Source: Donghicola tyrosinivorans (GTDB lineage Bacteria > Pseudomonadota > Alphaproteobacteria > Rhodobacterales > Rhodobacteraceae). From it: 51,659 nucleotides of DNA. Under the pieces are notes generated by a model. That model ran no database searches, was not told the origin of the DNA, and was given only the letters and a program-made list of their open reading frames with translations. This document shows, piece after piece, positions 15,128-23,485 of this stretch (positions within the stretch are counted from its first letter, which is position 1; every line of letters starts with the position of its first letter). The DNA lies in the NCBI RefSeq assembly GCF_003003355.1, contig NZ_PVTQ01000021.1:1-51659 (forward strand). The letters are read 5' to 3'. Position numbers and translations under genes: made by a program.

Positions 15128-16681
15128 TCACGGCTGATCACCCTGAAAAACCTCTTGATAGATCGCCGCAAAATCTTCGGCCTCTACATCGGTCAGCATG
15201 GCAAACTCTGCCCGCCGTGCCCGCTTTGAAAGCTGGCCGTTGTTCTGCTTGAGGAAGTTGAACAAGAGATCGATCATGGAGGCGGGCATATCGACATGCG
15301 CCTCGATACGGGATCGGAACAGATCATAGCGCCGGAGGAAGTCTGCTTCTTCGGGTAAGTCATGGGTGATCGTGCGTTCCACGCATTGAAACAGGAATTC
15401 CGCTTGGGGCGTTGCGTCGAAGAAACGGTAAAAGTCGCCCGTATCATTCAACACCTCAACATTCATCTTGGCTGTCGGGCGCCAGTCGATGTGGGGCAAG
15501 GCCCGCTTAGAGTAGCTTTCCAGCACCGCACGATAGTCAAGAATGCGGTCAAGAATGGCCGAAGAGACCGGAAAGGCCAAGCCCGGCGGATTAAAGCCGC
15601 GGGCGCTTAGGGTGTGGTGGATCAGGTAGCGGTGGATGCGTCCGTTGCCGTCTTCGAACGGGTGGATATAGATGAAGCCGAAGGCCAGAATGGTGGCTGC
15701 GATCACCGGGTCCAGATCGGGCGCATGGTCCTGATCAAAGGCGATCATGCCACGGATCAGATCGGGCAAATCATTTGGCCGCGCGCTGATATGGTCCGGC
15801 AGGGGCATCCGCGTGTCTTGCTCATGCTCGCCGACAAAGCCGCCATCCTTTCGAAACCCCATCTTGATAAAGCGGTTGTCTTTGCCAAGGACGATCTGTT
15901 GCAGACGCAGGAATTCGGTCTCGTTCAGGGGGTATTTTCCGGCCTCACCGATGGCTTTGCCCCAGCGCTGGATGCGGTCATGCGGAGGGGCTTCGCCCTC
16001 GATCGCGTAGCTGGATTTTGAATCCTTCAGCAAAAGGAAGGCTGCGGTGCGGGCCAAGAGGCTGCCGGAAATCTTCCCAATGATCGCCTGCGCCTGCGCA
16101 TCCAGTTTCATCTGCACAAATTGGTCCAAGGTGTCTGACCGGCGCACCATAGGGCAAAAATCTGGCGTGCCTGGCAGGTTGTTGCGGACACGGTGGCGGG
16201 TCGAAGTCGTTCCCTTGCCCGCCCATTGCATTTTGGTGTCGACGATGTCGGCATAGGTTGCTGATTTCGCGTCCGGCAAGTCCAGCGCCCGCCCCAGCAA
16301 CCATTCATATAAGAACCAAATCCGCCGCATATAGGCGCTGGTCGGCTTGGCTGCGATCATTGCCTCAAGATCCGACGGTTCAACCGCCTGAAACAAGCGT
16401 TTTAGTACCGCCAGATCAAGGCCCTCATATTTCAGGGCAAAGGTCAGATGTCCTTCCAGCGTCGCGGCGGGGGCGTGCCTTGGTGTGTAGATGCGCCAAC
16501 CTTCGGCTTCAAACACCTTGTGGCGTGACCCTATCGCGCACATGGTTAGTGGATGCGGGACGCGCAGATCATACGCCTCGATCAAGGCTGCGTAGCCAGA
16601 GGGCACCGCAGGCTCTGGCAAGCGCATTTCCCGAAAAACGCTGACGGCGTCTGAAAAACGGTGATGATCGCGGGCATCCAT
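15128..16681 (-). CDS. Fic-domain AMP-transferase with N-terminal inhibitory motif
   Basis: 517 residues from ATG 16681; a GTG at 16690 would add three. The Fic active site HPFEDGNGRIHR lies near residue 340, with the catalytic histidine and phosphate-binding GNGR. An upstream SYAIEGE near 228-234 fits the (S/T)xxxE(G/N) inhibitory helix, so the enzyme is class II, autoinhibited from its own N-terminal side. The C-terminal part looks like a winged helix (LSKRARRAEFAML). It is unrelated in function to the pectin operons on both sides. Its upstream region holds a run of palindromes that may be its own operator. Confidence 0.87.
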   Translation of the reverse strand: MDARDHHRFSDAVSVFREMRLPEPAVPSGYAALIEAYDLRVPHPLTMCAIGSRHKVFEAEGWRIYTPRHAPAATLEGHLTFALKYEGLDLAVLKRLFQAVEPSDLEAMIAAKPTSAYMRRIWFLYEWLLGRALDLPDAKSATYADIVDTKMQWAGKGTTSTRHRVRNNLPGTPDFCPMVRRSDTLDQFVQMKLDAQAQAIIGKISGSLLARTAAFLLLKDSKSSYAIEGEAPPHDRIQRWGKAIGEAGKYPLNETEFLRLQQIVLGKDNRFIKMGFRKDGGFVGEHEQDTRMPLPDHISARPNDLPDLIRGMIAFDQDHAPDLDPVIAATILAFGFIYIHPFEDGNGRIHRYLIHHTLSARGFNPPGLAFPVSSAILDRILDYRAVLESYSKRALPHIDWRPTAKMNVEVLNDTGDFYRFFDATPQAEFLFQCVERTITHDLPEEADFLRRYDLFRSRIEAHVDMPASMIDLLFNFLKQNNGQLSKRARRAEFAMLTDVEAEDFAAIYQEVFQGDQP

Positions 16682-16693
16682 GAAATGCACTTA

Positions 16694-16757
16694 CTTTCCA
16701 TGAAAAAGGGTTTCTATTTCACCTTTTCATGAAAAGTAGTGATTTTCTATGAATTTC
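16694..16757. promoter_or_regulatory. Cluster of TTTTCATGAAAA-like palindromes upstream of the Fic gene
   Basis: Three similar sites occur in 64 bases: CTTTCCATGAAAAAG (16694-16708), the perfect palindrome CTTTTCATGAAAAG (16723-16736) and TTTTCTATGAATTTC (16743-16757). A weaker copy, CCATGAAATG, overlaps the start codon. The spacing of about 20-30 bases suggests a cooperative operator for autoregulation. Confidence 0.55.
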
Positions 16758-16778
16758 TTTGTGGGCTGGAGGCCCGAG

Positions 16779-16814
16779 CGTACGCGCAGGATCGGGTTGG
16801 CCCCCGCGCGTACG
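16779..16814. other. Hairpin at the end of operon B
   Basis: CGTACGCGC (16779-16787) and GCGCGTACG (16806-16814) form a perfect 9-base stem 17 bases beyond the kduD copy-2 stop. No T-run follows on either strand, so it may stabilise the 3' end rather than act as a classic terminator. Confidence 0.45.
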
Positions 16815-16831
16815 GAAATCATGGGTGCCGT

Positions 16832-17560
16832 TTACCTTGCCAGCCAGCCGCCATCCACGTTCAGGATCGCGCCGTGGACGTAGTTTGAGGCTGGTGCAGC
16901 CAGATAGGTGGCGGTGTCCGCGATATCGCGGGGATCGCCCCAGCGGCCTGCGGGGATACGCTCCAAAATCGCCTGATTGCGGGCGGGGTCAGCGCGCAGG
17001 GCCTCGGTGTTGTTGGTGGCGATATACCCCGGTGCGATGGCGTTCACGTTGATGCCTTTTGCGGCCCATTCATTCGCCAGCAGCTTGGTCAGACCCGCAA
17101 CGCTGTGCTTGGACGCGGTGTAGGACGGCACGCGGATGCCCCCTTGGAACGACAAAAGCGAGGCGATGTTGACGATTTTGCCTGTGCCTTCGCGGGCAAA
17201 GACCGCCTTGGCAAAGGCCTGACAAGTGAAGAACAGCGCCTTGGCGTTCAGGTCCATCACCGCGTCCCAGTCCTCTTCGGTAAAGTCTACCGCGTCGGCG
17301 CGGCGGATGATGCCTGCGTTGTTCACCAGAATGTCGACCTGACGATCCGCGAAGATATCCTTCGCGGCCATGGGATCGGACAGATCCAGCAGCAGCTCTT
17401 CGCCGCTGCCCATGGCGGCCACGGTCTCGGCGCAGCTGCGGCGGCCTGCGGCGATCACATGGGCTCCGTTTTCCGCCATCGAGACCGCAATCGCTTGACC
17501 GATGCCTGTGTTGGCGCCGGTCACAAGGGCGGTTTTGCCTGCAAGGGAAAAGCGGCTCAT
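16832..17560 (-). CDS. kduD: 2-dehydro-3-deoxy-D-gluconate 5-dehydrogenase (copy 2)
   Basis: 242 residues with the same SDR motifs as copy 1 (TGANTGIGQ, NNAG, YTASK). It is the last gene of operon B and overlaps kduI copy 2 by ATGA. DNA differences from copy 1 cluster in the last 230 bases of the gene; the rest looks identical by eye. Both copies are intact, so both operons can complete the pathway to KDG on their own. Confidence 0.93.
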   Translation of the reverse strand: MSRFSLAGKTALVTGANTGIGQAIAVSMAENGAHVIAAGRRSCAETVAAMGSGEELLLDLSDPMAAKDIFADRQVDILVNNAGIIRRADAVDFTEEDWDAVMDLNAKALFFTCQAFAKAVFAREGTGKIVNIASLLSFQGGIRVPSYTASKHSVAGLTKLLANEWAAKGINVNAIAPGYIATNNTEALRADPARNQAILERIPAGRWGDPRDIADTATYLAAPASNYVHGAILNVDGGWLAR

Positions 17561-18384
17561 CGCAGATCCTCGGGCTGGATAAAGTCCATGTCGGTGTAAT
17601 CGACGTTATCGCCTGCCATCGCCCAGATGAAGGTATAAGCCCCGATGCCTGCGCCCGAGTGAATTGACCACGGCGGCGAGATCGCGCCCTCTTCGTTGCC
17701 GATGAAGAGGTGACGGGTCTCCTGCGGCTCGCCCATCAGGTGCAGCACGCGGGATTCAGGGGCCATGCCGAAGTAGAGATACGCCTCCATCCGGCGATCA
17801 TGGATGTGCGAGGGGATCGTGTTCCAGACCGAGCCGTCGTGCAGCGTGGTATAGCCCAAGATCAGCTGGCAGCTTTCCATCACCAGCGGGTGGATGAACT
17901 GCTTGATGGTGCGCTTGTTGCTGGTCTCGCTCGCGCCCATATGGACCTCTTTGCACTCGGCCATGGTGATCAGGCGGGTGGGATAGGCCTGATGGGCAGG
18001 GGCCGAGGTGATGTAGTAGCGGCCCGCGCCGCTGAAAGTCACCGCGCCGGTGCCCATGCCCAGATAGAGGACTTCGCCATGTTCCAGCGTGTGGGTCTGG
18101 CCATCGGCAGTGATGGTGCCGGTCTCGCCAATGTTTACAACGCCCATCTCGCGGCGCTCAAGGAAGGTGGCGGTCTTGGTCTCGGCCACCACATCAAGGG
18201 TCAGATCGCCCCCCGCCGGCACCGCGCCGCCCATGACGAAACGGTCGTAGTGGGTGTAGATCAGGCGGATTTCGCCGTCCTTGAACATGTCTTGCGCAAG
18301 GAAGTTGTCACGCAGGGCGGCGGTGTCCATGCCCTTTGCGTGGTCTGGGTGAATGGCGTGGCGGGTGGTGACGGTCAGGGTCAT
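17557..18384 (-). CDS. kduI: 5-dehydro-4-deoxy-D-glucuronate isomerase (copy 2)
   Basis: 275 residues, metal-binding IPSHIHDRRMEAYLYF and WSIHSGAG as in copy 1. AAAGGA precedes ATG 18384. It follows the GH105 gene after 23 bases. The first 300 bases of the gene carry most of the silent differences from copy 1, while the rest is almost identical. Confidence 0.93.
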   Translation of the reverse strand: MTLTVTTRHAIHPDHAKGMDTAALRDNFLAQDMFKDGEIRLIYTHYDRFVMGGAVPAGGDLTLDVVAETKTATFLERREMGVVNIGETGTITADGQTHTLEHGEVLYLGMGTGAVTFSGAGRYYITSAPAHQAYPTRLITMAECKEVHMGASETSNKRTIKQFIHPLVMESCQLILGYTTLHDGSVWNTIPSHIHDRRMEAYLYFGMAPESRVLHLMGEPQETRHLFIGNEEGAISPPWSIHSGAGIGAYTFIWAMAGDNVDYTDMDFIQPEDLR

Positions 18385-18407
18385 AGGGTCGTCCTTTGAG
18401 GGGTGTT

Positions 18408-19481
18408 TCAGGCGTGAGCGGCGGCTTGAATTCGTTCGGTCAAGGCGTAGGCGAAGGGGCCGACACCTTTGATATCGTCGGGTTGAATGCGTTCGGTCAC
18501 GTAGTATTCGGGCGTGCCGTCTCGATAAACTCCGTCAAATCCGCCAAGCCCTGCGACACAGCAAATGTCGGTCAGTTGGGTGCGGCCATCGATAGGGGAC
18601 AACTTGCCTTCAAGGGCTGTCAGGGCGCGTAGGCCTTGGGCGTTGTCGGGGATCAGGCCCAGACGTGCGCCCTTGAGGATGGCGTAAGAGAACATGGCAC
18701 TGGCCGAGCTTTCCTCATAGTTGCCCTTCAGGTCAGGCATGCACATCACCTGATGCCAGAGGCCAGAGGGTTGCTGTTGTGCGATCACCGACTCCAGCAG
18801 GGCGCGGGCAGCCTCGCGCGGGGCGCGGGGATCGTCGGGCAGCAGTTCCACCAGATCAACCAGCGCCATCGCAAGCCAGCCGACAGCGCGGCCCCAAACA
18901 GCGGGCGAAAGGCCGGTTTCCGGATCGGCCCAAGGCTGCTGGCGGGCATCATCATAGCCGTGGATGTAAAGACCGGCGGGGCCTTTGGTGAAGGCCAGTG
19001 CGGTCTGAACTTGGGCCAAAGCGTCTTGGACCAGCGCGGCATCGCCTCGGCGCAGACCGTATTCCAACTGAAACGGCAGACCCATATAGAGGCCGTCTAG
19101 CCAGACCTGATGGGGATAGCGCTGTTTGTGCCAGTAGTTGCCCGCATCAATGCGGGGGTGGCTGGCCAACTGGCCCGCCAGCACATCGGCGGCGGCTTCA
19201 TAGCGGGCATCGCCAGTGGTGTCGGCCAGATGGAACAGGCTGCGGCCCGACAGGATGTTGTCGATGTTATACTCACCCACCTCATAGTCGCGGATTTGGC
19301 CTTCGGGGGTGACTTGCGCATCTACCAGACGGCGCAGATGGTCCAGCCAACGCGCCTCGCCTGTGGTGCGGTGCAGGCGCACCAGCGCCAGATACAGCAG
19401 GCCGTCCTCATAGCACCAGCGCCCGTCTTTATAGGCGCGGTAGTCGCGGGCATAGGCATCAAAGTAGTCAAGCAAGTCCAT
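18408..19481 (-). CDS. GH105 unsaturated rhamnogalacturonyl/galacturonyl hydrolase (YteR-like)
   Basis: 357 residues. GH105 landmarks: WCYEDGLLYLALVRL near 22-36, YPHQVWLDGLYMGLPFQLEY near 121-140 with the catalytic Asp in WLDGLYM, AVWGRAVGWLAMALVDLVELLP near 194-215, and EESSASAMFSYAILKGARLG near 258-277. It is only distantly like the other GH105 in this window and closer to the YteR/YesR type. No signal peptide. The start is TAATG, overlapping the GH28 stop, so translation is coupled. Confidence 0.9.
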   Translation of the reverse strand: MDLLDYFDAYARDYRAYKDGRWCYEDGLLYLALVRLHRTTGEARWLDHLRRLVDAQVTPEGQIRDYEVGEYNIDNILSGRSLFHLADTTGDARYEAAADVLAGQLASHPRIDAGNYWHKQRYPHQVWLDGLYMGLPFQLEYGLRRGDAALVQDALAQVQTALAFTKGPAGLYIHGYDDARQQPWADPETGLSPAVWGRAVGWLAMALVDLVELLPDDPRAPREAARALLESVIAQQQPSGLWHQVMCMPDLKGNYEESSASAMFSYAILKGARLGLIPDNAQGLRALTALEGKLSPIDGRTQLTDICCVAGLGGFDGVYRDGTPEYYVTERIQPDDIKGVGPFAYALTERIQAAAHA

Positions 19482-21016
19482 TAGTCTGTCCTTTCCGAAA
19501 GCAGGGTCAGCCCGCCTTCTTCGATCGGAATGTCGGTGTCCGCGATGATCTGCGCATACTCATGCGCGATGCCCGCGTGGCGCAGGGGGCGGATGTGATC
19601 GGCCATAACGGGGGCCGTAGGAATGGCATCGGGGTTCAGATCCTGCACGGTGATGCGGGTCAGGTGGATTGGGCCGATGGGCTGTTCAGGCAGGCCGATG
19701 AAGGCCCCAAGCGCGTGGGATATTCCGGTGATCGAGACGTCTGATACCTCGATCCGGCCGATCTGCGGGGTCAGGTGCGTGACAGGCGCGGGATCGCGGG
19801 TCTGCACCCAATCGTCGTGGCCATCGTGATCGCAGTAGTAAAAGGCGTTGGCGCTGAAGGCGGTCTCTACATCTGTCATCGCCACATCGCGGAAGGTGAT
19901 GCGATCAATCCTGCCACCCCGCCCGCGGCGGGTCTTGAGGCGCAGGCCGCGATCGGTTCCCCGCATTTCACAGGCGGCAACGGTGATGTCGGTGATGTCG
20001 CCGCTCATCTCTGATCCAAGGACAACGCCGCCGTGGCCAGCCTCCATCAAGCAATGAGAGATGGTGATGTCGCGGGTGGCGGTCAGGTGATCCTCTTCGC
20101 CCGCATCGCCGCGCTTGCCTGCTTTGATGGCGATGCAGTCGTCGCCCACGGAAAAGCGCACGCCGGTCAGGCGCACGTTCTGGCACATTTCGGGGTTGCA
20201 GCCGTCGGTGTTGGGGCTGTCATCGGGGGCGCTGATGTGCAGGCCCGCGATGGTCAGGTCCTGGCAGCCCTGCGGGTGCACGGTCCATGAGGGCGCGTTG
20301 CGCACGGCGAACCCGATCAACTGCGTCTGTTGGCAGTTCACCAGATGCAGCCCACGGGGGCGGTGGGCGCCTTGGCGGGTCTCTTTCGGCCAGGTCCACC
20401 AGTCGCCGCGATCCCCGCCGCCTTCCAAAGCGCCGGGGCCAGCGATGGTCAGACAGTTGGTGCCCACAGCGTAAAGCGGTGCGGCAAAGCAATCGGCGGG
20501 CAGCCCTTCCCACGATCCAAGCATCTTACCGGCGTGGTTGCGGGCGGGCAGGATCGGCCAACCGGTCCGATCTGCGGGGGCCTTCAACGTTCCTTTCAGC
20601 CACAGGGTCAGATCGCTGCGCAGGGCGACGGGGGCGCTAATCCACGTTCCTTCGGGGATCAGCACCGTGCCGCCCTTGGGCGCGGCGCCGATGGCGCGGA
20701 TGATCGCGCGGGCATTCTCGGCGGCGTGTTCGGCGGTGTCGGGGCCATCTGCGACCGCGCCATGATCGGCGATGTTCACCAGACCGGCGCAGGCGGGCGT
20801 CTGGAACGACAGCACCTTACCCTGCACCATCAGCGTGTAATCGGTATCGGGCCGCAGATCATCCACCACGGTCAGGGCGGTACGGGTCTGGCCCTGACGC
20901 ACCATGCCCGCGCCGCTCAAGGTCCATTGGACTTCTGCGGGCAGGGCATAGCGCGCCCCGTCCGGAGCATAGCAAAAGGCGATTGTACGCACCGAAAGTG
21001 CGGTCAGCGAAAGCAT
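19481..21016 (-). CDS. GH28 exo-polygalacturonase-like enzyme, probably cytoplasmic
   Basis: 511 residues from ATG 21016; an ATG at 21040 is an alternative. An N-terminal fibronectin-III-like region (residues 1-85) precedes the right-handed beta-helix. GH28 active-site blocks are all present: SPNTDGCNPEMC, SVGDDCIAIKAGKRG, AGHGGVVLGSEMSG and GLRLKTRRGRGG. The layout (FN3 plus beta-helix) matches exo-acting polygalacturonases that release short units from oligogalacturonides. No signal peptide is visible. Operon B places it after the ABC importer, so it probably trims imported oligomers. Confidence 0.9.
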   Translation of the reverse strand: MLSLTALSVRTIAFCYAPDGARYALPAEVQWTLSGAGMVRQGQTRTALTVVDDLRPDTDYTLMVQGKVLSFQTPACAGLVNIADHGAVADGPDTAEHAAENARAIIRAIGAAPKGGTVLIPEGTWISAPVALRSDLTLWLKGTLKAPADRTGWPILPARNHAGKMLGSWEGLPADCFAAPLYAVGTNCLTIAGPGALEGGGDRGDWWTWPKETRQGAHRPRGLHLVNCQQTQLIGFAVRNAPSWTVHPQGCQDLTIAGLHISAPDDSPNTDGCNPEMCQNVRLTGVRFSVGDDCIAIKAGKRGDAGEEDHLTATRDITISHCLMEAGHGGVVLGSEMSGDITDITVAACEMRGTDRGLRLKTRRGRGGRIDRITFRDVAMTDVETAFSANAFYYCDHDGHDDWVQTRDPAPVTHLTPQIGRIEVSDVSITGISHALGAFIGLPEQPIGPIHLTRITVQDLNPDAIPTAPVMADHIRPLRHAGIAHEYAQIIADTDIPIEEGGLTLLSERTD

Positions 21017-21083
21017 GTCCGTCTTAACCTTTGATCTCATAAATCGCCCTGCCGCGCTGGGAGGTCGCGACAGGGCAGGGGGC

Positions 21084-22349
21084 TTAGCTGGGGTCGAAAC
21101 CGCGCAGCACTTTGTTGGCACCGTCGATGATGACCTCTGCGGCCTCATCGGCGCTGATCATGCCGTAGGCATATTCTTCCAGCGTATCGATGAAGATGCC
21201 GCGCACCTCGGGATGCTCGTTAAAGGGCGAGATGGTCGGGCCGCTGGCCGCCATCACGATGGCATTTGCCGCTGCAACGTTGGGGTTGATCGCCCCGGCG
21301 TCGGTCAGGCGCTTGGCCGCGATGGCCGAGGCAGGCAGACCACGGGTGTCACCCAATGCATCGATGCCTTCGGCTTCGTTCAGCAGGCAGTTCACGATCT
21401 GCGCGGCTGCCTTGGGGTCCTTGGCATTGGCCGAGACCGCAAAGAACATCGAAGGCTTGGCGTAGATGCCATCCACAACCGCATCGTCAAAGCGCAGGTG
21501 CGCAACTGCTTGCAGGTTCTGACCTTCGTTCAGCGGCTTCGCGTATTTGCTGTAGGTCGAGTCCCACTCGTACGAGCCAGCAATCTTGCCCTCGGCCCAT
21601 TCGGGCTTTTCATAGAGGTTCACGTTGCCCGCAGCCGCATCTTCCTGCATCGAGCGGATGGCTTTGGTTTCAACCATCTTGCCGTAATGCGCGATACCGG
21701 CGGCCAGTTCTTCGGCGGTCCATGCCACGCGGTTGGTCGCGGGGTCCACCAGATCCTTGCCGGTTTTCTGAACCACTGCCAGCGTCACCAACAACTGCGC
21801 GGTTTCTTTCACAGCGTTGAAGAGGGTGTATTCGTCGCCCTTGGCGGCGCGCAGCGCCTCGGCAGCGGCGAAGAATTCATCCCAAGTGGTGGGAACGGCA
21901 ACGCCTGCCTCTTCCAGCGTGGTCAGGTTAAAGAAGAATACGCGGCCAGAGGTGGACAGGGGCAGGCCGTTCAGCTTGCCATCTACGGTCACGGCGGCGC
22001 GCTGTTCTTCGGTCAGCTGGGTCAGGTCGATCACATCGGACAGGCCGTTCAGATCGGCAAAGCCGTTACCGTCCTTGGAGAACAGCGGCAGCCACGGCCA
22101 GTTGACCTGCACGATGTCCGCCTCGGTGCCGCCCGCCATCTGGGTGGTCAGCTTTTCAAGGTAGCCGTCAAAGCCGGTGAATTCGGGCGCGATGGTGTGG
22201 CCGTGCTTTTCGCCGCAAATTTTCAGCGCCTCTTGGGTCGCGACATGGCGGCTTTCACCGCCCCACCACGACATGCGCAGATCGGCGGCAGACGCGGCAC
22301 TGGTGGTCATCATGGCCGCAAGGGCGGCAGTCGTCATCAGGGTCTTCAT
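21084..22349 (-). CDS. togB: Oligogalacturonide-type ABC transporter substrate-binding protein (TogB-like)
   Basis: 421 residues with signal peptide MKTLMTTAALAAMMTTSAASA. The mature start LRMSWWGGESRH and the following FDGYLEKLTTQMAGGTEAD and NWPWLPLFSKDGNGFADL blocks are those I know from TogB of pectinolytic enterobacteria. It catches oligogalacturonides in the periplasm for the TogMNA complex. The gene order here is permease, permease, ATPase, binding protein, the same as togMNAB. Confidence 0.85.
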   Translation of the reverse strand: MKTLMTTAALAAMMTTSAASAADLRMSWWGGESRHVATQEALKICGEKHGHTIAPEFTGFDGYLEKLTTQMAGGTEADIVQVNWPWLPLFSKDGNGFADLNGLSDVIDLTQLTEEQRAAVTVDGKLNGLPLSTSGRVFFFNLTTLEEAGVAVPTTWDEFFAAAEALRAAKGDEYTLFNAVKETAQLLVTLAVVQKTGKDLVDPATNRVAWTAEELAAGIAHYGKMVETKAIRSMQEDAAAGNVNLYEKPEWAEGKIAGSYEWDSTYSKYAKPLNEGQNLQAVAHLRFDDAVVDGIYAKPSMFFAVSANAKDPKAAAQIVNCLLNEAEGIDALGDTRGLPASAIAAKRLTDAGAINPNVAAANAIVMAASGPTISPFNEHPEVRGIFIDTLEEYAYGMISADEAAEVIIDGANKVLRGFDPS

Positions 22350-22377
22350 TTCGGAGCTCCTCCTCTATCTTCCGAAA

Positions 22378-23484
22378 TCACGCGGCCCCTTGGGGCAGCG
22401 AAACATTCGCACCGCTCTCGCGGTCGAAAATGTGCATGTGGGCAGGGTCTGGTTGCAGCGTCAGGTGGTCCGCGCTGCGGTCCATCGCGTCAAATTCCGC
22501 GGTCGAGGCCACGCAGACAACGTCCGTTCCATCCAGATTGGCGTAGAGGTAAACCTCATGGCCCATGAACTCGACGTTCTTGAGGGTGGCGGTCAGGCCG
22601 GTTGTCGCCAGCCGCAGGTGCTGGGGCCGGATGCCAAGCACCGCCTTTTTGGGATAGCTGGACAGGCGTCCCAGTAGATGCGGGGGCAGCTCGACCTGCT
22701 GGGTGGCGGTGGTGAAGGTGTTGCCGTTCAGGCTGCCGTCGATCAGGTTCATCTCGGGGCTGCCGATAAAGCTGGCCACGAACAGGTTCGCGGGCTGATC
22801 GTACAGTACCTTGGGGGTGGCCACCTGCATGATATGGCCCGACTGCATCACACAGATGCGGTCGCCCATGGTCATCGCCTCGGTCTGGTCGTGGGTCACA
22901 TACACCACGGTCGAGGCTTTGCCTTCCGCCTTCAGGCGGCGGTGGAGATCGGTGATGCGCACCCGCATGGATGCACGCAGTTTCGCGTCTAGATTCGAGA
23001 GCGGCTCATCGAACAGGAAAACTTCGGGCTTCTTGATCAGGGCGCGGCCCAAGGCCACGCGCTGCGCCTGTCCGCCCGACAGCTGCTTGGGCAGACGGTC
23101 CAAAAGGGGCTCGATTTCAAGGATGCGGGCAACTTCATCCACGGCCTTGGCGCGTTCGGCCTTTGGCACACCCGCCAGACGCAAGCCGAACGACAGGTTC
23201 GAGCGGACTTTCATATGGGGGTAAAGGGCGTAGTTCTGGAACACCATTGCGATGTGGCGCTTGCCCGGTTGCAGATCGTTGACGATCCGGTCACCGATGC
23301 GCACCTCGCCACCGCTGATCTCTTCCAGTCCGGCGATCATCCGCAGAGTGGTGGATTTCGCGCAGCCCGAGGGGCCGACGAAAACCATGAACTCTCCCTC
23401 TTCGATATCAAGGTTGATGCCATGCACGGCGCGGAACCCGTTGCCGTAGGTTTTCTCAAGGTTATGCAGTTGAAGACGTGCCAT
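22378..23484 (-). CDS. togA: Sugar ABC transporter ATPase (TogA/UgpC/MsmX-like)
   Basis: 368 residues. Walker A reads GPSGCAKST near residues 37-45, with Ala where most have Gly, a variant common among alphaproteobacterial sugar ATPases. The signature LSGGQAQRVALGRAL is near 134-148, Walker B VFLFDEPLSNLD near 156-167, and the switch histidine in VTHDQTEA. The C-terminal 120 residues form the MalK-type regulatory OB domain. It abuts the second permease gene with a one-base gap. Confidence 0.9.
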   Translation of the reverse strand: MARLQLHNLEKTYGNGFRAVHGINLDIEEGEFMVFVGPSGCAKSTTLRMIAGLEEISGGEVRIGDRIVNDLQPGKRHIAMVFQNYALYPHMKVRSNLSFGLRLAGVPKAERAKAVDEVARILEIEPLLDRLPKQLSGGQAQRVALGRALIKKPEVFLFDEPLSNLDAKLRASMRVRITDLHRRLKAEGKASTVVYVTHDQTEAMTMGDRICVMQSGHIMQVATPKVLYDQPANLFVASFIGSPEMNLIDGSLNGNTFTTATQQVELPPHLLGRLSSYPKKAVLGIRPQHLRLATTGLTATLKNVEFMGHEVYLYANLDGTDVVCVASTAEFDAMDRSADHLTLQPDPAHMHIFDRESGANVSLPQGAA

Positions 23485-23485
23485 T

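Larger units (their letters stand above)
16832..18384 (-). repeat. Direct repeat B of the kduI-kduD pair
   Basis: Second copy of the 1553-base segment at 8529-10081, same orientation, about 8.3 kb apart. The flanks are unrelated: dctM precedes copy 1 and GH105 precedes copy 2. Confidence 0.95.

Noticed and set aside
21015-22568. Long open frame (517 codons) on the plus strand
   Set aside because: It lies wholly opposite the TogB-like and neighbouring genes; no known domain, and high-GC antisense frames of this length are expected here.
22378-23484. Altered Walker A (GPSGCAKST) as a sign of a dead ATPase
   Set aside because: This Ala variant is common in working sugar ATPases of alphaproteobacteria, and all other motifs are intact.
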